Source of the DNA: Aquanectria penicillioides
Lineage: Eukaryota; Ascomycota; Sordariomycetes; Hypocreales; Nectriaceae
Direction of reading: 5' to 3'
Assembly: GCA_003415625.1 (NCBI GenBank)
Contig: PYIU01000001.1
Location: 1,612,001 to 1,676,000, forward strand
DNA length: 64,000 nucleotides
In this document: in pieces, positions 45,867 through 56,252 of the stretch
Position numbering within the stretch: the first letter of the stretch is position 1
Layout of the letters: each line of letters begins with the position of its first letter
The notes under the pieces: generated by a model
The model's input: the letters and a program-made list of their open reading frames with translations, nothing else
What the model was told of the DNA's origin: nothing
Database searches by the model: none
Program-made: the position numbers and the translations under genes

Positions 45867-47785
45867 ATGCATTTCAAGACCAAGACCGAGAAGAAACTCA
45901 ACCCTTCTTATGATTCCAAAAATGCCGACGAGGTCCGCGGACTTCGTGTTCCTGTCGTGACCTGGTACAAACATGCTGGGCTGCGAAGCCTCTACTTGAG
46001 GATGCCCATCCTCATGCTGTGCGCAACCATCAATGGATATGACGGAAGTCTTCTCAATGGACTCCAGACTGTACCAAAGTGGCAAGAATGTGAGCTCTCC
46101 TGGCTATATCTCCCGATTTCGATGCAGAAGCAGAACTACCGCTAATCCATCATCTAGACTTCAACAATCCCTCTGGTTCTACCCTTGGCCTGTTCACTGC
46201 TATTGTCAATATTGGTGGATTTGCTGCTTTATTCTTCTGTATGAGCTCCATATTCACGTTTCCCACCTTGTTCTTGTCGTTAACTTTACCACAGCTCCAT
46301 CAATCGCGGATTACTTTGGTCGAAGACATGCTACAGCTATTGGCATCGTCATTCTCATTGTTGGAGTGATAATTCAAGGTTTGTCAATTGCGTTGTGAAT
46401 TTGATCCTCCTCGGACAAATATCTGATAACCTCTCGCATTAGTTGTGCCTTCTGTGAATCAAGGCATGTACATTGGTGGCCGCTTTCTTGTTGGTTTTGG
46501 GTAGGCAATTGTTCTTATCCCCTACGTCCATAGTGGTCGCCTAATCAGTCATTCAGGTCCAATATTTCCATCGGAGCAGGTCCACTTCTCATCATGGAGC
46601 TGGCATACCCGCAGCATCGAGGACGGCTCACGGTGATGTACAACACCTTGTGGTTCCTTGGCTCGATTATAGCCGCTTGGACAGTGTACGGCACAATGAA
46701 GTATGATAGCGAGGCTTCGTGGAGAATTCCCGTTAGTGTACAAGCCCTTATGCCATTCATCCAACTGGTCGGACTTTACACGTTACCGGAGAGCCCCAGG
46801 TGGCTTTGTTCCAAGGACAGGATCAACGAAGCCAAGCAAATACTAGTCAAGGTAAGTACTCCAATTCATGTAATCATACTGTGGTAAGACAAAGCTGATC
46901 CTTCTTTAATAGTATCATGCCAGTGGAGACGAAAACGATCCTTTCATCGCAGAAGAATTCAACGAGATCCTCGAAACAATCCAGTTGGAAAAGATTGCTG
47001 CTCAAACTGGCTGGATTGAATTCCTCAAGACGCCCGGAAACCGCAAGCGCCTCCTTTTGATTGTACTAACCTCTTTCTTCAGTCAGTGTTCTGGCAATGG
47101 CCTTGTCTCTTACTATTTGCACGACATTCTCGAATCTGTCGGCATCATGGACCCCACCAACCAATCCCTGTTCAATGGTGGTCTCCAGATCTGGTCGTTT
47201 CTCGTAGCTATAATATTCTCAGTATGGCTTGTAGAAAAGGCCGGTAGAAAGCTTATGTTTCTCATCGCTGCCGTGGGCATGCTGATTGTGTTCAGCATTT
47301 GGACGGGGTAAGTTATCATTGCCTAAATGATACCTTTGCCTCTTACTGACTCATTACATAGATGCTCGGCAGTCTACGCCCAGACAGGCAATAAAGGTGC
47401 TGGGTCGGCGGTCTTGGCCATGATATTCTTGTTTTATGGCGTTGCTGGCGTCGCATGGCCAGGACTTACCGTTGCTTACTCGTCCGAGATCTTGCCCTAC
47501 AGCATTCGAGCCAAGGGCCTAGCTCTTTGTTTGGGTATCACGGCGTTATCGGGTGTCCTCAACCAATATGTCAACCCCATTGGCCTCGATCACCTAGCGT
47601 GGAAGTTTTATTTCGTTTACATCATCATCCTTGTGATTGAAGTCATTTGCATCTTCACCCTCTTCGTTGAGACGAAAGGTCCCACTCTGGAAGAGATCGC
47701 CTTTCTTTTCGATGGAGAAGACGCAAAGGTCTCTGGCAAAGCGCTTGGGGATGGAGAAGCAAATCATGTTGACACAAAGGCATAA
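45867..47785 (+). CDS. MFS sugar transporter, SP family (lactose permease/hexose type)
   Basis: Seven exons (45867-46089, 46158-46238, 46295-46378, 46443-46500, 46557-46851, 46913-47307, 47362-47785) give 519 residues. Signatures are INGYDGSLLNGLQ, IADYFGRRHA, PESPRWLC, EKAGRKL, SSEILPYSIRAKG and VETKGPTLEEI. Introns are 54-68 bp, and one donor is GTTTGT. It is a paralog of the transporter at 16227 but has six introns instead of one, so the pair is an old duplication. With a GH35 enzyme lacking a signal peptide next door, import of an intact beta-galactoside (for example lactose or a plant galacto-oligosaccharide) is the simplest reading. Confidence 0.93.
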
Positions 47786-48840
47786 TCGGATATGTTTGGT
47801 TATATCTGACTCCTTAGGACCAATTGTTAACAGTGTATTCAAATTCTCACGATAATAGGAATGCAGCTCGATGTCTTTCCTAGATCCTAATATAGTGAAA
47901 TGGAATGCTGCCAGGGTTCAAGGGGGAGTGGTAGTCAAATATATTTGTTTCCGTGACAATTCCATTCTTATTTAGTTCGAATTAAGATAGTAGTCTTAGG
48001 CATAAGTTTATTCTAATTTCTTTTGAGGGCAAATTTTATCATAGCACGACAATAGGATTCGTGTGCTCCAGACGGGTTCACCGAGTAGATTGCTTGCAAT
48101 CGTATTATGCCACAGCTACGATCGGTCTCAAGGCAAACTATAAATGTCGCGGGGTGATTCTGCGTGACAATAAATGTAGTGATGCGAAATACATATTTAC
48201 GTTCTACCAGCAGCAGCAGCTTTAGTGTTGGGCCGGGCGAAAGGTGGTATTTAGTTAGACTTATGAGACGATCTTTTCTCAGACCACGATATCGGCTAAG
48301 CTCCCTGCCTCGGTCGACCCGTGGCAATTCGTGCCATAATATTACAAGGCCCCAACCTTCACCCTGGAGGGTAGGACGGGCATCGGGAATGATATCAGTT
48401 GATTCGTCAAAACCCCGCAGGCCACCACCAAGGCAGCGTTTCCCCGCGCACAACTGTAATTGAGCCCTCCGCATCCCCGCATCCCGCATCCTCAAGTCAT
48501 CTTGGTTTATTAGTCTGAAAGCTATGATAGGGACTTCGGCGAATTCAAGTTTGAAAGAGCGGATACGAACTGCGGGAACCTACATCATTTCGCACACTTG
48601 AAAGAGGCGCTCCAATGGCAATAGGGCGCTGTATATCGAAGCAGCTGATCAAGGAACGTAGGCTCCGTGTGATGATTTTAGCCGAGCACAATTAACACAT
48701 ATATATTAGGACTCAGAGGACGATCTCATGCCTCGATAGCAAAACCATGAGCTGCGAGTCAAGCTTTCACAGCTCCTGCCAACCCCCTATAATTCGCCTA
48801 TCTTTTTGTCAACCTTCCCCCCCGAAGATACAACAGTACA
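47786..48840 (+). promoter_or_regulatory. Promoter region of the GH93 gene with CRE1- and XYR1-like motifs
   Basis: About 1 kb without a supportable gene. CCCCGC (reverse complement GCGGGG, fitting SYGGRG) occurs at 48413-48418, 48442-48447 and 48475-48480, three times in 68 bp. GGCTAA (48294-48299) and TTTAGCC (48677-48683, reverse complement GGCTAAA) fit the Trichoderma XYR1 consensus GGC(A/T)4 or its relaxed form. A TATATATTA core element is near 48701. The set fits a glucose-repressed, pentose-inducible enzyme gene. Confidence 0.5.
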
Positions 48841-49986
48841 ATGAAGCTGTCCTTCGCAGCCACAGCAGCGTTTGCTGCCCTGGTTACAGCAAGAGCTTAC
48901 AATCGTCCTGAGAGGAGTTTCAGTGACTTTGTGAATAACTTAGTCTTTGACCCACCTGACTACTATTCGAGCTGGAAGACCGTCTACGGGCGTTCCCAGC
49001 AGCTGCACGATGGCTCGCTTCTGGTCACCTGGGAGGACTACCCCCCTGAGCCACCGCTGATGGCCTTTCCGCTTTACAAATCAACCGACTACGGTGTTAC
49101 TTGGTCAAACTTTACAACCGTTGCAGACCAGGTTAACGGGTGGGGTCTGCGATATCAGCCACATCTGTACATTCTACCGCATGACGTTGGAAGCTTTGCG
49201 GCAGGGACGTTGATTCTTACTGGCATGTCTGTCAAAGCGGATCTCAGTGAAGCATACCTCGAATTGTATGCTAGCACCGACGACGGGGCCACGTGGGAGT
49301 TTGTCAGTCATGTTGTCTATGCACCCGGCCCCGAGACAACCACCAACGGAAACAAGGCAGTTTGGGAGCCTTTCCTTGTGTGGCATGAGCAGAATATCAT
49401 TCTGTACTACTCTGACCAGCGCGATGCTAGCTATGCTCAGAAGCTCTCTCATGTCATCACCCAAGACCTGATCAACTGGTCTGCTCCAGTTGATGATGTA
49501 GCATACAACAACTACAAAGCGCGACCTGGCATGGCCACCGTTGCCCATATTCCAACCACAGACAAATGGATTATGACCTATGAGCTTTGCGGCTTTAGTG
49601 GCAGCTGTCCGGTATACTACAAGATTGCGGACACACCGTATGACTTTGGCAGATCGTCGCCCATCACTCTTTACGACAATGCGACCAACAGCGTTCCTTC
49701 AGGTTCCCCAGTTGTAATTTGGGCTCCCCATCCTACCAAGGGCCCGAGGCATGGTCAACTTATCGTTAGTGCTGCTAGCGAATCAGCAATGTTTGTTAAT
49801 TCGGCAGGCGGCAAAGCTGATCAATGGACCATGGTAGACACCGAACAGGAATCCGCTCATTCGCGCTGTATGGAGATTATTGAAGTCGAGGGCGAGAAGA
49901 AGTTGATGCTGACTGGGGCTGGTTGGATGTCGTCGTCCAGCGACAACAAGGTTCTTGTTGGGGTTACTGAAATTCCCACTCATTGA
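48841..49986 (+). CDS. Secreted GH93 exo-arabinanase (exo-1,5-alpha-L-arabinofuranosidase family)
   Basis: An intronless gene of 381 residues with a signal peptide (MKLSFAATAAFAALVTARA). The sialidase-like beta-propeller is shown by Asp-box-type repeats (STDYGVTWSNF, STDDGATWEF). WEPFLVWHEQN and MTYELCG hold glutamates at positions matching the catalytic pair described for fungal GH93 arabinanases; that assignment is from family knowledge. The enzyme would release arabinobiose or related products from the ends of linear arabinan outside the cell. Length fits the family. It lies beside sugar-use genes and has candidate CRE1 and XYR1-like sites upstream. Confidence 0.88.
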   Translation: MKLSFAATAAFAALVTARAYNRPERSFSDFVNNLVFDPPDYYSSWKTVYGRSQQLHDGSLLVTWEDYPPEPPLMAFPLYKSTDYGVTWSNFTTVADQVNGWGLRYQPHLYILPHDVGSFAAGTLILTGMSVKADLSEAYLELYASTDDGATWEFVSHVVYAPGPETTTNGNKAVWEPFLVWHEQNIILYYSDQRDASYAQKLSHVITQDLINWSAPVDDVAYNNYKARPGMATVAHIPTTDKWIMTYELCGFSGSCPVYYKIADTPYDFGRSSPITLYDNATNSVPSGSPVVIWAPHPTKGPRHGQLIVSAASESAMFVNSAGGKADQWTMVDTEQESAHSRCMEIIEVEGEKKLMLTGAGWMSSSSDNKVLVGVTEIPTH

Positions 49987-50272
49987 ATGGAATGAAGGAG
50001 TGCGAAACCTTATGGTATGTGCAGTGCGGAAAGGAGCATCCGTGAGCAAACGAAAACCACTTATCATTCAATCTGCAAGCTATATAGTTCTTCACTAAAT
50101 TCAAAATGTTTCCCTGGAGTAACATCTTCCTGCGCTGCTACAGCAACCTAGACATATTACTCATTATTGCTATTCTGTAAATAACAGAGGGTTAAATGGG
50201 AGGCCGGGAGGTATGATGATTGGCGATGTTCAATGTATAATCTACTCCTACATGCTAGGTAAATCCGCTCCA

Positions 50273-50720
50273 TTACACGCCATAGGTAAACTCTCGGTAC
50301 TTCTTCTGGTAGTAGTAGGTTGCCAATCCGCCAGCGGCACCAAGAGCAAGCGGGATAGGAGCCCGAGCTCCGGTCTTGATTATCCGGGGAACGGCAGAAC
50401 CGGTGAGCAGGACACTGTTGGCAAGGGCAAGCTCAGATCCGTAGTCTTTGTTCTGCTTGAGAAGGTAGCCTATGGCGCAGATTTCAGTTCAAACGGCTCA
50501 GGCCTCGGCAATTGACTCAAGGCGCCTTACCTGCATACGCATAAGAGACACCCAGTCCCACACCAGCGACAAGGGACGGCACAGAGCGCGTTCGCATGTA
50601 GCCGACGGTTCCGCCAACAGCCACTGGGATTCGAGGCCCAATTAGTTGATATTCGTGCCAATTGGTGACGCTAGAGTACTTACGAAGGCCTGCAAGGGTG
50701 AAAGATGGATGTTCAGCCAT
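50273..50720 (-). CDS. TMEM14 family membrane protein
   Basis: Three exons (50720-50684, 50623-50531, 50469-50273) give 108 residues, the standard size for Tmemb_14 (UPF0136). It has glycine-rich membrane segments (AVGGTVGYMRTRSVPSLVAG, then GVSYAYAGYLL, and ALGAAGGLATYYY). In animals relatives sit in the mitochondrial inner membrane and help export porphyrin; in fungi the function is not established. The first exon encodes only 12 residues. The longer open frame upstream (50893) reads through leader sequence and is not part of the gene. Confidence 0.88.
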
Positions 50721-51230
50721 GACTCGATCTGTTGGGCGATATTGGGCCGTGAAATGAGAGGTGTTGTGAAGATTTCAAAGTGAGGATGATCCGCAACAGA
50801 ACGTGTTGCATCATCACGGGTAAACTGCGGCAAATGGAGCTCCATCAATTGGTTAGAGGTCTCGTGAATTATGGGAAGACTGGTCAACGCCATGATTCTA
50901 TGGACGGCACCTTAATTTCAGTTCAACTATGTACATGGTCGATCTATCACAGTGTTTATGAATCGAATACAACAAGTCCTCCAGCTGAAGGAGGACTGAA
51001 GCTAGCGAGAAATATGGAGCAGTAATTTGACGTCATGTTTGTATTGGCGACCAAATGGATTGCAGCCTGGCGGTGAACGCGGCCCACATTTTAAACCCAG
51101 TCTGACACAAATGAAGACAACGTTATCTCTTCAACTGACTCGATCAGCCAAATATAGCAACACTTGTTTTTCGCAAGAATCCTGAATAGTGGCCTGCATC
51201 GCTTGTGTAGCCTAATTTGCTGTAAGGGGC
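50721..51230. promoter_or_regulatory. Divergent upstream region of TMEM14 and NLR genes
   Basis: 510 bp. A perfect CRE/ATF palindrome TGACGTCA lies at 51028-51035. Nothing else was recognised. Confidence 0.4.
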
Positions 51231-53787
51231 ATGTCTAGCTCAAGACATTCCTCACCCAACACGGGTGAGGAGAATGTTGATGACCATATCAACTCAAGGG
51301 GCAACGTCATCACCAACCTGGAGCCTGTCACGGACCATGACCATAGTCAACCCGGTATTGTTTTAGTCTCCGAACTCAGTTCGGCCATGTTAGCTAATTC
51401 ATATTTGATGACAATTTAGAACGACCAGAATCGCCGCCAAATCCGCTTTCAACCTTCATCCCCTTCCGACGTGATCCTAACTTCATTCCACGCAGCGACT
51501 TTCTAGGGCGAATTGATAACCTCTGCTCTCAGCCTGGGGGCCGCGCAGCTTTGGTCGGTTTAGGAGGAGTTGGGTCAGTTTCAACTATCATCTGGCTTTG
51601 CATCACTTGCCTAGTCACTAATCCAAGGCCAGAAAGTCGCAAATCGCTATTGAATATGCTCATCAGTTAAAAGACCGTGGAATCTTTAACAGCGAAAAAC
51701 CATGGGTGTTCTGGATTCACTCCAGCAATATCTCCCGAGTTCAGGACTCTTTCAAGGTCATTTCAAATGACATCAAAGTGCCTGGTCGAAACAACCCAGA
51801 CGCCGATGTTGCGCAGTTGGTCATTGACTGGCTTAGCAATGAAGAAAATGGACGGTGGTGCATGATTCTAGACAGTGCCGACGACATCGATGTATTATTT
51901 GACACGGACAAGGACGAGGACCTCCAGGCATCAGCCTCCAAGTATCTCCCACAGAGTCCGAATGGGTCGATCCTTGTTACTACAAGAAGTAAAGACCTGG
52001 CACTTAGACTCACTGGAAACCCTAATGCTATATTAGATGTGAGCCAAATGACACAGGACGATGCGCTCACTCTTCTCACAACCCAATCAGGGACTGAATC
52101 AGACATGCATAGTGGAAGAGAGCTCATAGAGGCACTTGATTTCATTCCTTTGGCTATTAGTCACGCGGCCTCGTATATAAAAGAGGGACTTCCACACATG
52201 TCGACAAGAAAATACCTAGAAAGTTTTCTCAAAAACGAAAGCGCAAGAGTTGAGCTCCTGGAGAAGGACCGAGTGGACCTACGACGAGATGGCGGAGCAT
52301 CAAACTCAATTCTCACGACATGGGAAATGTCATTCGACTATCTTCGCACCCACGCACCATCGGCGGCCGATTTGCTATCTTTGATGAGCTTCTTTGACCC
52401 TCAAGGCATCCCAAAGTCGCTCATATATCTCGAAAGCGAGTTGCAGGCCAATGCAAACCCAGAAACCGAGAGTGGCGACAACGCCAATAGTCTTGGTAAC
52501 AATGTTGACAAGAACCTTGTTCTCGAATTTGAACAGAACGTTCGAATGCTGCGGCAATTTTGTCTCATATACCCGGATGTAAATGGTGAAAATTTTGAAA
52601 TGCACAGCCTCGTCCAGCTAGCCGCAAGAAGATGGCTTGTGACCAGAGGAGAGGCAGAAAAGTTCAAAGAGGAGTTTGTGGACCGACTGAGCCGGGCATT
52701 TCCAAACGTTGAATTCTCAACTTGGGAGCTTTGTCGAAAGCTTTTACCCCACGCCGAAGCAGCGATCAACCACAAGCCAAAAAAAGATTCATCCCGGATG
52801 CAATGGGCTTCTGTGCTATATGATGCGAGTTACTACTTGTCAAGCCAAGGTCAATATTCCAAAGCGAAGGCAATGATTATGATGGCAATAGAGGTCCAAG
52901 ATACGATTGTGGGAGGTGAAGATGACCACACCTTAGCAACCAAAAATGCTCTCGCTGTATTACTGACCGATATGGGGCACTATAATGATGCAGAAAAGCT
53001 GGGCTTACAAGTTATGAACACAAGAAGGAGACTTTTTAGTGATGATCACTGGGAGACTCTATCCAGCATGAATACCTTGGCCTTAATCTACGACCACCAA
53101 TGCAATTGGGAGAAGGCGGAAGAGCTACAGTCAGAAGTGGTACAAATTTGTAAGAGGACGTTTGGGGCAAAAGATCCAGGTACTCTAACCAGCATGAATA
53201 ACTTAGCTTTAACCTATGGTTACCAAAGCAAGTGGACGAAGGCTGAAGCACTCCATCAAGAAGTGTTGAAAATCCAGCAGAGTGTATTTGGAGAGAGGCA
53301 TCGAGACACTCTAACCAGCATGAATAACCTCGCCTTGATTTATAACAATCTAGGTAATTGGAAGAAGGCAGAAGAGATGCAGCTAGAATTCTTGCAAATT
53401 GCCAAGATGATACTTGGAGAGAGACACCAAGACACTCTGTCCGGCATGCATAACCTCGCCTTGATCTATCAAAAGCGAGGCGACTTGAAGAAGGCAGAGG
53501 AGATGTACATGGAGGCGTTGCAAATGTTCAAGCAAGATCTTGGAGAGAATCACCCAAATACTCTAACTATTATGACTAACCTTGCCTTCGCTCAGTATGA
53601 GATGGGGAAGAGAAGCAGTGCCATATCCTTGATGGGGGAGTGCTATTCTGGTTACCGGGTCGCTCTAGGTCCAGATCATCCGCACACTGCCCGTTCTTTG
53701 GTAGTTTTAAACAATTGGGCGAATGAGGGGATGGTGATTCTCCGAATACCTCTTGATTTGGAACACGAAAGCCGAGAGCATGGTTGA
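51231..53787 (+). CDS. NB-ARC / tetratricopeptide NOD-like receptor without an evident effector domain
   Basis: Three exons (51231-51354, 51420-51573, 51633-53787) give 810 residues. Only about 60 unremarkable residues precede the nucleotide-binding domain (FIPRSDFLGRID). Walker A is GLGGVGKSQ, rebuilt across the second intron with Ser in place of the usual Thr. Walker B is MILDSADD, and TTRSKDLA is the sensor region. A winged-helix part with SFDYLRTHAPSAADLL and a MHSLVQ motif (MHD-like) follows. From 52912 there are seven TPR-type repeats of exactly 42 residues (126 bp). Many fungal NLRs carry an N-terminal lipase, HET or purine-phosphorylase effector; none is visible, so it may be a truncated or helper-type receptor. 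Role in non-self recognition is inferred. Confidence 0.9.
52912..53720 (+). repeat. 126-bp tandem coding repeat array (TPR units of the NLR)
   Basis: Units begin at 52912, 53038, 53164, 53290, 53416, 53542 and 53668, exactly 126 bp apart. The middle units share H-DTLTSMNNLALIY and KAEE-E-L-I. Similarity is highest between the units at 53164, 53290 and 53416, as expected when units are exchanged or homogenised. Confidence 0.9.
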
Positions 53788-54998
53788 GTGCGAAAATAGA
53801 ACGTGCGTCCATGGTGTTTAGTGGATACCACCATAAATCATTCCCTCAAATCATGGATAAAAGATATATCAATAATGTGTGAAAATAAGTCAAGATAGCC
53901 TCCATTATGCTCTGCTTTGTCGTACCCGGCGAGGCTTATTTGGGGATGACATTTGCAGCCTACCTATGCTGGAACGTTCGGGTTATTCCACACGAGGAAT
54001 TCCAAAGAAGCAAAAGAGAAGCAAGTATCGTCAAATTTTGTCAACTCGTCATCAATCGTCATCAATCGTCATTCTCGCTGGGTCATATCAGCGACATATT
54101 GAACACAAGGTGGAACAACTGCCATTCGCTCCATTTCATAATGGTGGAGCCTTGTTGGAGACCACCTCCTCCTCTCTTTATAGCAGCAACGCAAACGCAT
54201 GCAGTGTGCGAATTTGCCTAAAATCCTTTCGGGACCCGAACCACACATCGCGCGTACGTAAGCTGGAGACTTACCCCTCCGGAAGATTATTTCCAAGCCT
54301 ATCAACGGGATAGAAGCAAGACGTCCTACATAACTTTATGCCTGGATGGAGCTGGGACAAGCCCAAGATTTTATCTTGGTGGAGCCGGAGCTATCACGCC
54401 TTGCCGCCAAGCAAGCGAAAAAGGAATTTTAGACAACTTCTGCTCCGTATCGGAGATAAGATAAATCCAAGTCAAATGTTCGGCTGCGTTCCCGATGCTT
54501 CTCCTTCCCCACTCCTCGCAGCCAGCAGCGCTCAATGCCCTCGTTGAGCCGCCAGGGCGCATTCCACTAATTAGCGAGGACGCCCCTGATACGTCAAATT
54601 ATTCCCAATCGGGCGCTTTTTGCCGGTAATCTGGGGTAGACGCAGGCCTATCGGGGAAAAGTGCCGGTGCTGCATCTGCATCGGTCAGGTGATAATTCGG
54701 CATCTCGGGGTTCCAGGCGGCGCTTCCGCTAACTCAGACCTATTTTGATGCCATTCCGCTCATCCAGAACCTGTCGGAGACGGCGGCAGACGGCGGGAGA
54801 CGAGGAACGTGGCTTACCCCTCTCCCTGAAGGAGGAAGATGCAACATACCCCTCCCGATGATCGCCATGGCTGCAGCTTTGGAGCTTGCGATTGCGTTTG
54901 CGGACGCGGACGCGGATGCATTTATATCGAGGCCAGTTCTTAAATAGCGACCGTCCCAACTCAATTCCGTTTCCCCTTGGCCCCCCTGCGACCAGATC
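53788..54998. other. Gene-free stretch between the NLR and the GFA gene
   Basis: 1.2 kb. Open frames of up to 144 codons show no conserved content. A CAATCGTCATCAATCGTCAT short direct repeat (11-bp unit ATCAATCGTCA) lies at about 54048-54070. The right part is the GFA promoter, with a TTTATATCG element near 54921. Confidence 0.45.
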
Positions 54999-55697
54999 AT
55001 GGCACCCCGAGCTGCACTGTCCAAGCACAAGTCCACCATCATCCTCCTTGCCTCGATTGTCCCCGCTGTCCTGGCATTGACCCGGTTCCAGCAGAAGCGC
55101 AAGCAGCTCCAGCAGCAAAAGATGGCCTTCCCTCTTCACCCCAACCTCGTCGGCGGCTTCACCAAGGGCGACGCCAACTTCAAGGGCGGCAAGCTTCGAT
55201 GCCACTGCCAGAGCAGCCCCGTCGAGGTCACCCTGGGCAGCGACGTCCTCCACAACCACGCCTGCGGCTGCTCCAAGTGCTGGAAGCCCGAGGGAGCTCT
55301 GTTCGCCATCATCGGCGTCATCCCCCGCGAGAAGGTCCAGGTCACTGCCAACGCCGACAAGCTGTATGTCATCGACGAGAGCGCCGCTATTCAGCGTAAC
55401 GCCTGCAGCAGCTGCGGCGTTCACCTGTTCGGCCGCATCGAGAAGGATCACCCCTTCAAGGGCCTCGACTTCGTCCACGTCGAGCTCTCCTCCGAGAAGG
55501 GCTGGCAGGAGCCCCAATTCGCTGCCTTTGTCTCGTCCATCATCGAGCAGGGCTTCGACCCCGCTCAGATTGTTGGCGTCCGCAACCAGTTCAAGTCCAT
55601 TGGCCTGGACACCTACGACGCCCTCTCCCCTCCTCTGATGGATGCCATTGCTACCTGGACCGCCCAGAAGAACGGCGTGAAGCCTTCCCGCCTATGA
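54999..55697 (+). CDS. GFA/CENP-V-type zinc protein (glutathione-dependent formaldehyde-activating enzyme family)
   Basis: A single exon of 232 residues. Zinc ligands are in [18 protein letters not shown] and [11 protein letters not shown], the three cysteine groups of the GFA fold. The core starts at MAFPLHPNL (Met42), which matches the usual start of fungal GFA proteins of about 190 residues. The 41 preceding residues include a hydrophobic helix ([15 protein letters not shown]) and a basic/Gln-rich stretch, so the long form could be membrane-anchored or mitochondrial and the short form cytosolic through a second start. The family is annotated as S-(hydroxymethyl)glutathione synthase, but true activity is disputed. 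Strong codon bias suggests high expression. Confidence 0.9.
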   Translation: MAPRAALSKHKSTIILLASIVPAVLALTRFQQKRKQLQQQKMAFPLHPNLVGGFTKGDANFKGGKLRCHCQSSPVEVTLGSDVLHNHACGCSKCWKPEGALFAIIGVIPREKVQVTANADKLYVIDESAAIQRNACSSCGVHLFGRIEKDHPFKGLDFVHVELSSEKGWQEPQFAAFVSSIIEQGFDPAQIVGVRNQFKSIGLDTYDALSPPLMDAIATWTAQKNGVKPSRL

Positions 55698-56252
55698 TTA
55701 GCATGAAAACTGCCTAAACCAAGAAATTAAAAAAGAAAATGAGCAATCTTGTAGTATAATGATGTTGCAATAACGGCGCGGAGTTGAACGGTTGTCGACG
55801 ACGATGAGTGAACGGTGAACGGTGGCTACCGATGAATGCGTCGCAGGGAGTTGAACGGTTGATGATAGTGAAGCAGTTATATATATAGTAATCGAACTGC
55901 CGGACTTTTGAACTAAATCAACGATGCCATTACTAGTGAATGTGACTTGTTCTATACCGTATTCTCTCAAGAAAGTGCACAAAACGTGCACACGGCCAAT
56001 TATGTGGCTTGGAACTTTCTTTTTCTTGTAAAACGCGGAGATCCTGCCGACGCTAAGGTGGTCCAATTTGTCGAGAGAATACGGTATTATTGGCTTTTAG
56101 TGCGACGCTGAGAGTGGCATTCCGGAAAGGTGTTTCCTTTCATTCAACATGCTCACTCCGATACAGTGATGATTAGATGAGCTAGTTTCTATTTCGCAAA
56201 CCTCATTGTGTTTTTTTTTTTATATACATTAACTGCATCTCTTGGGAGACTC
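55698..56252. other. Intergenic region between convergent genes
   Basis: 555 bp between the ends of the GFA gene and the Zn2Cys6 gene. GAGTTGAACGGTTG occurs twice (about 55782 and 55850). A T-run is at about 56211-56222. No gene seen. Confidence 0.4.

Noticed and set aside
48013..48495. 160-codon minus-strand open frame upstream of GH93
   Set aside because: No recognisable family and it coincides with the motif-rich promoter.
53879..54313. 144-codon open frame after the NLR gene
   Set aside because: Contains short direct repeats and no conserved protein features.
54729..55517. 262-codon open frame on the minus strand opposite the GFA gene
   Set aside because: It mirrors a strongly codon-biased real gene; its Ala/Leu/Gly-rich translation has no family features.
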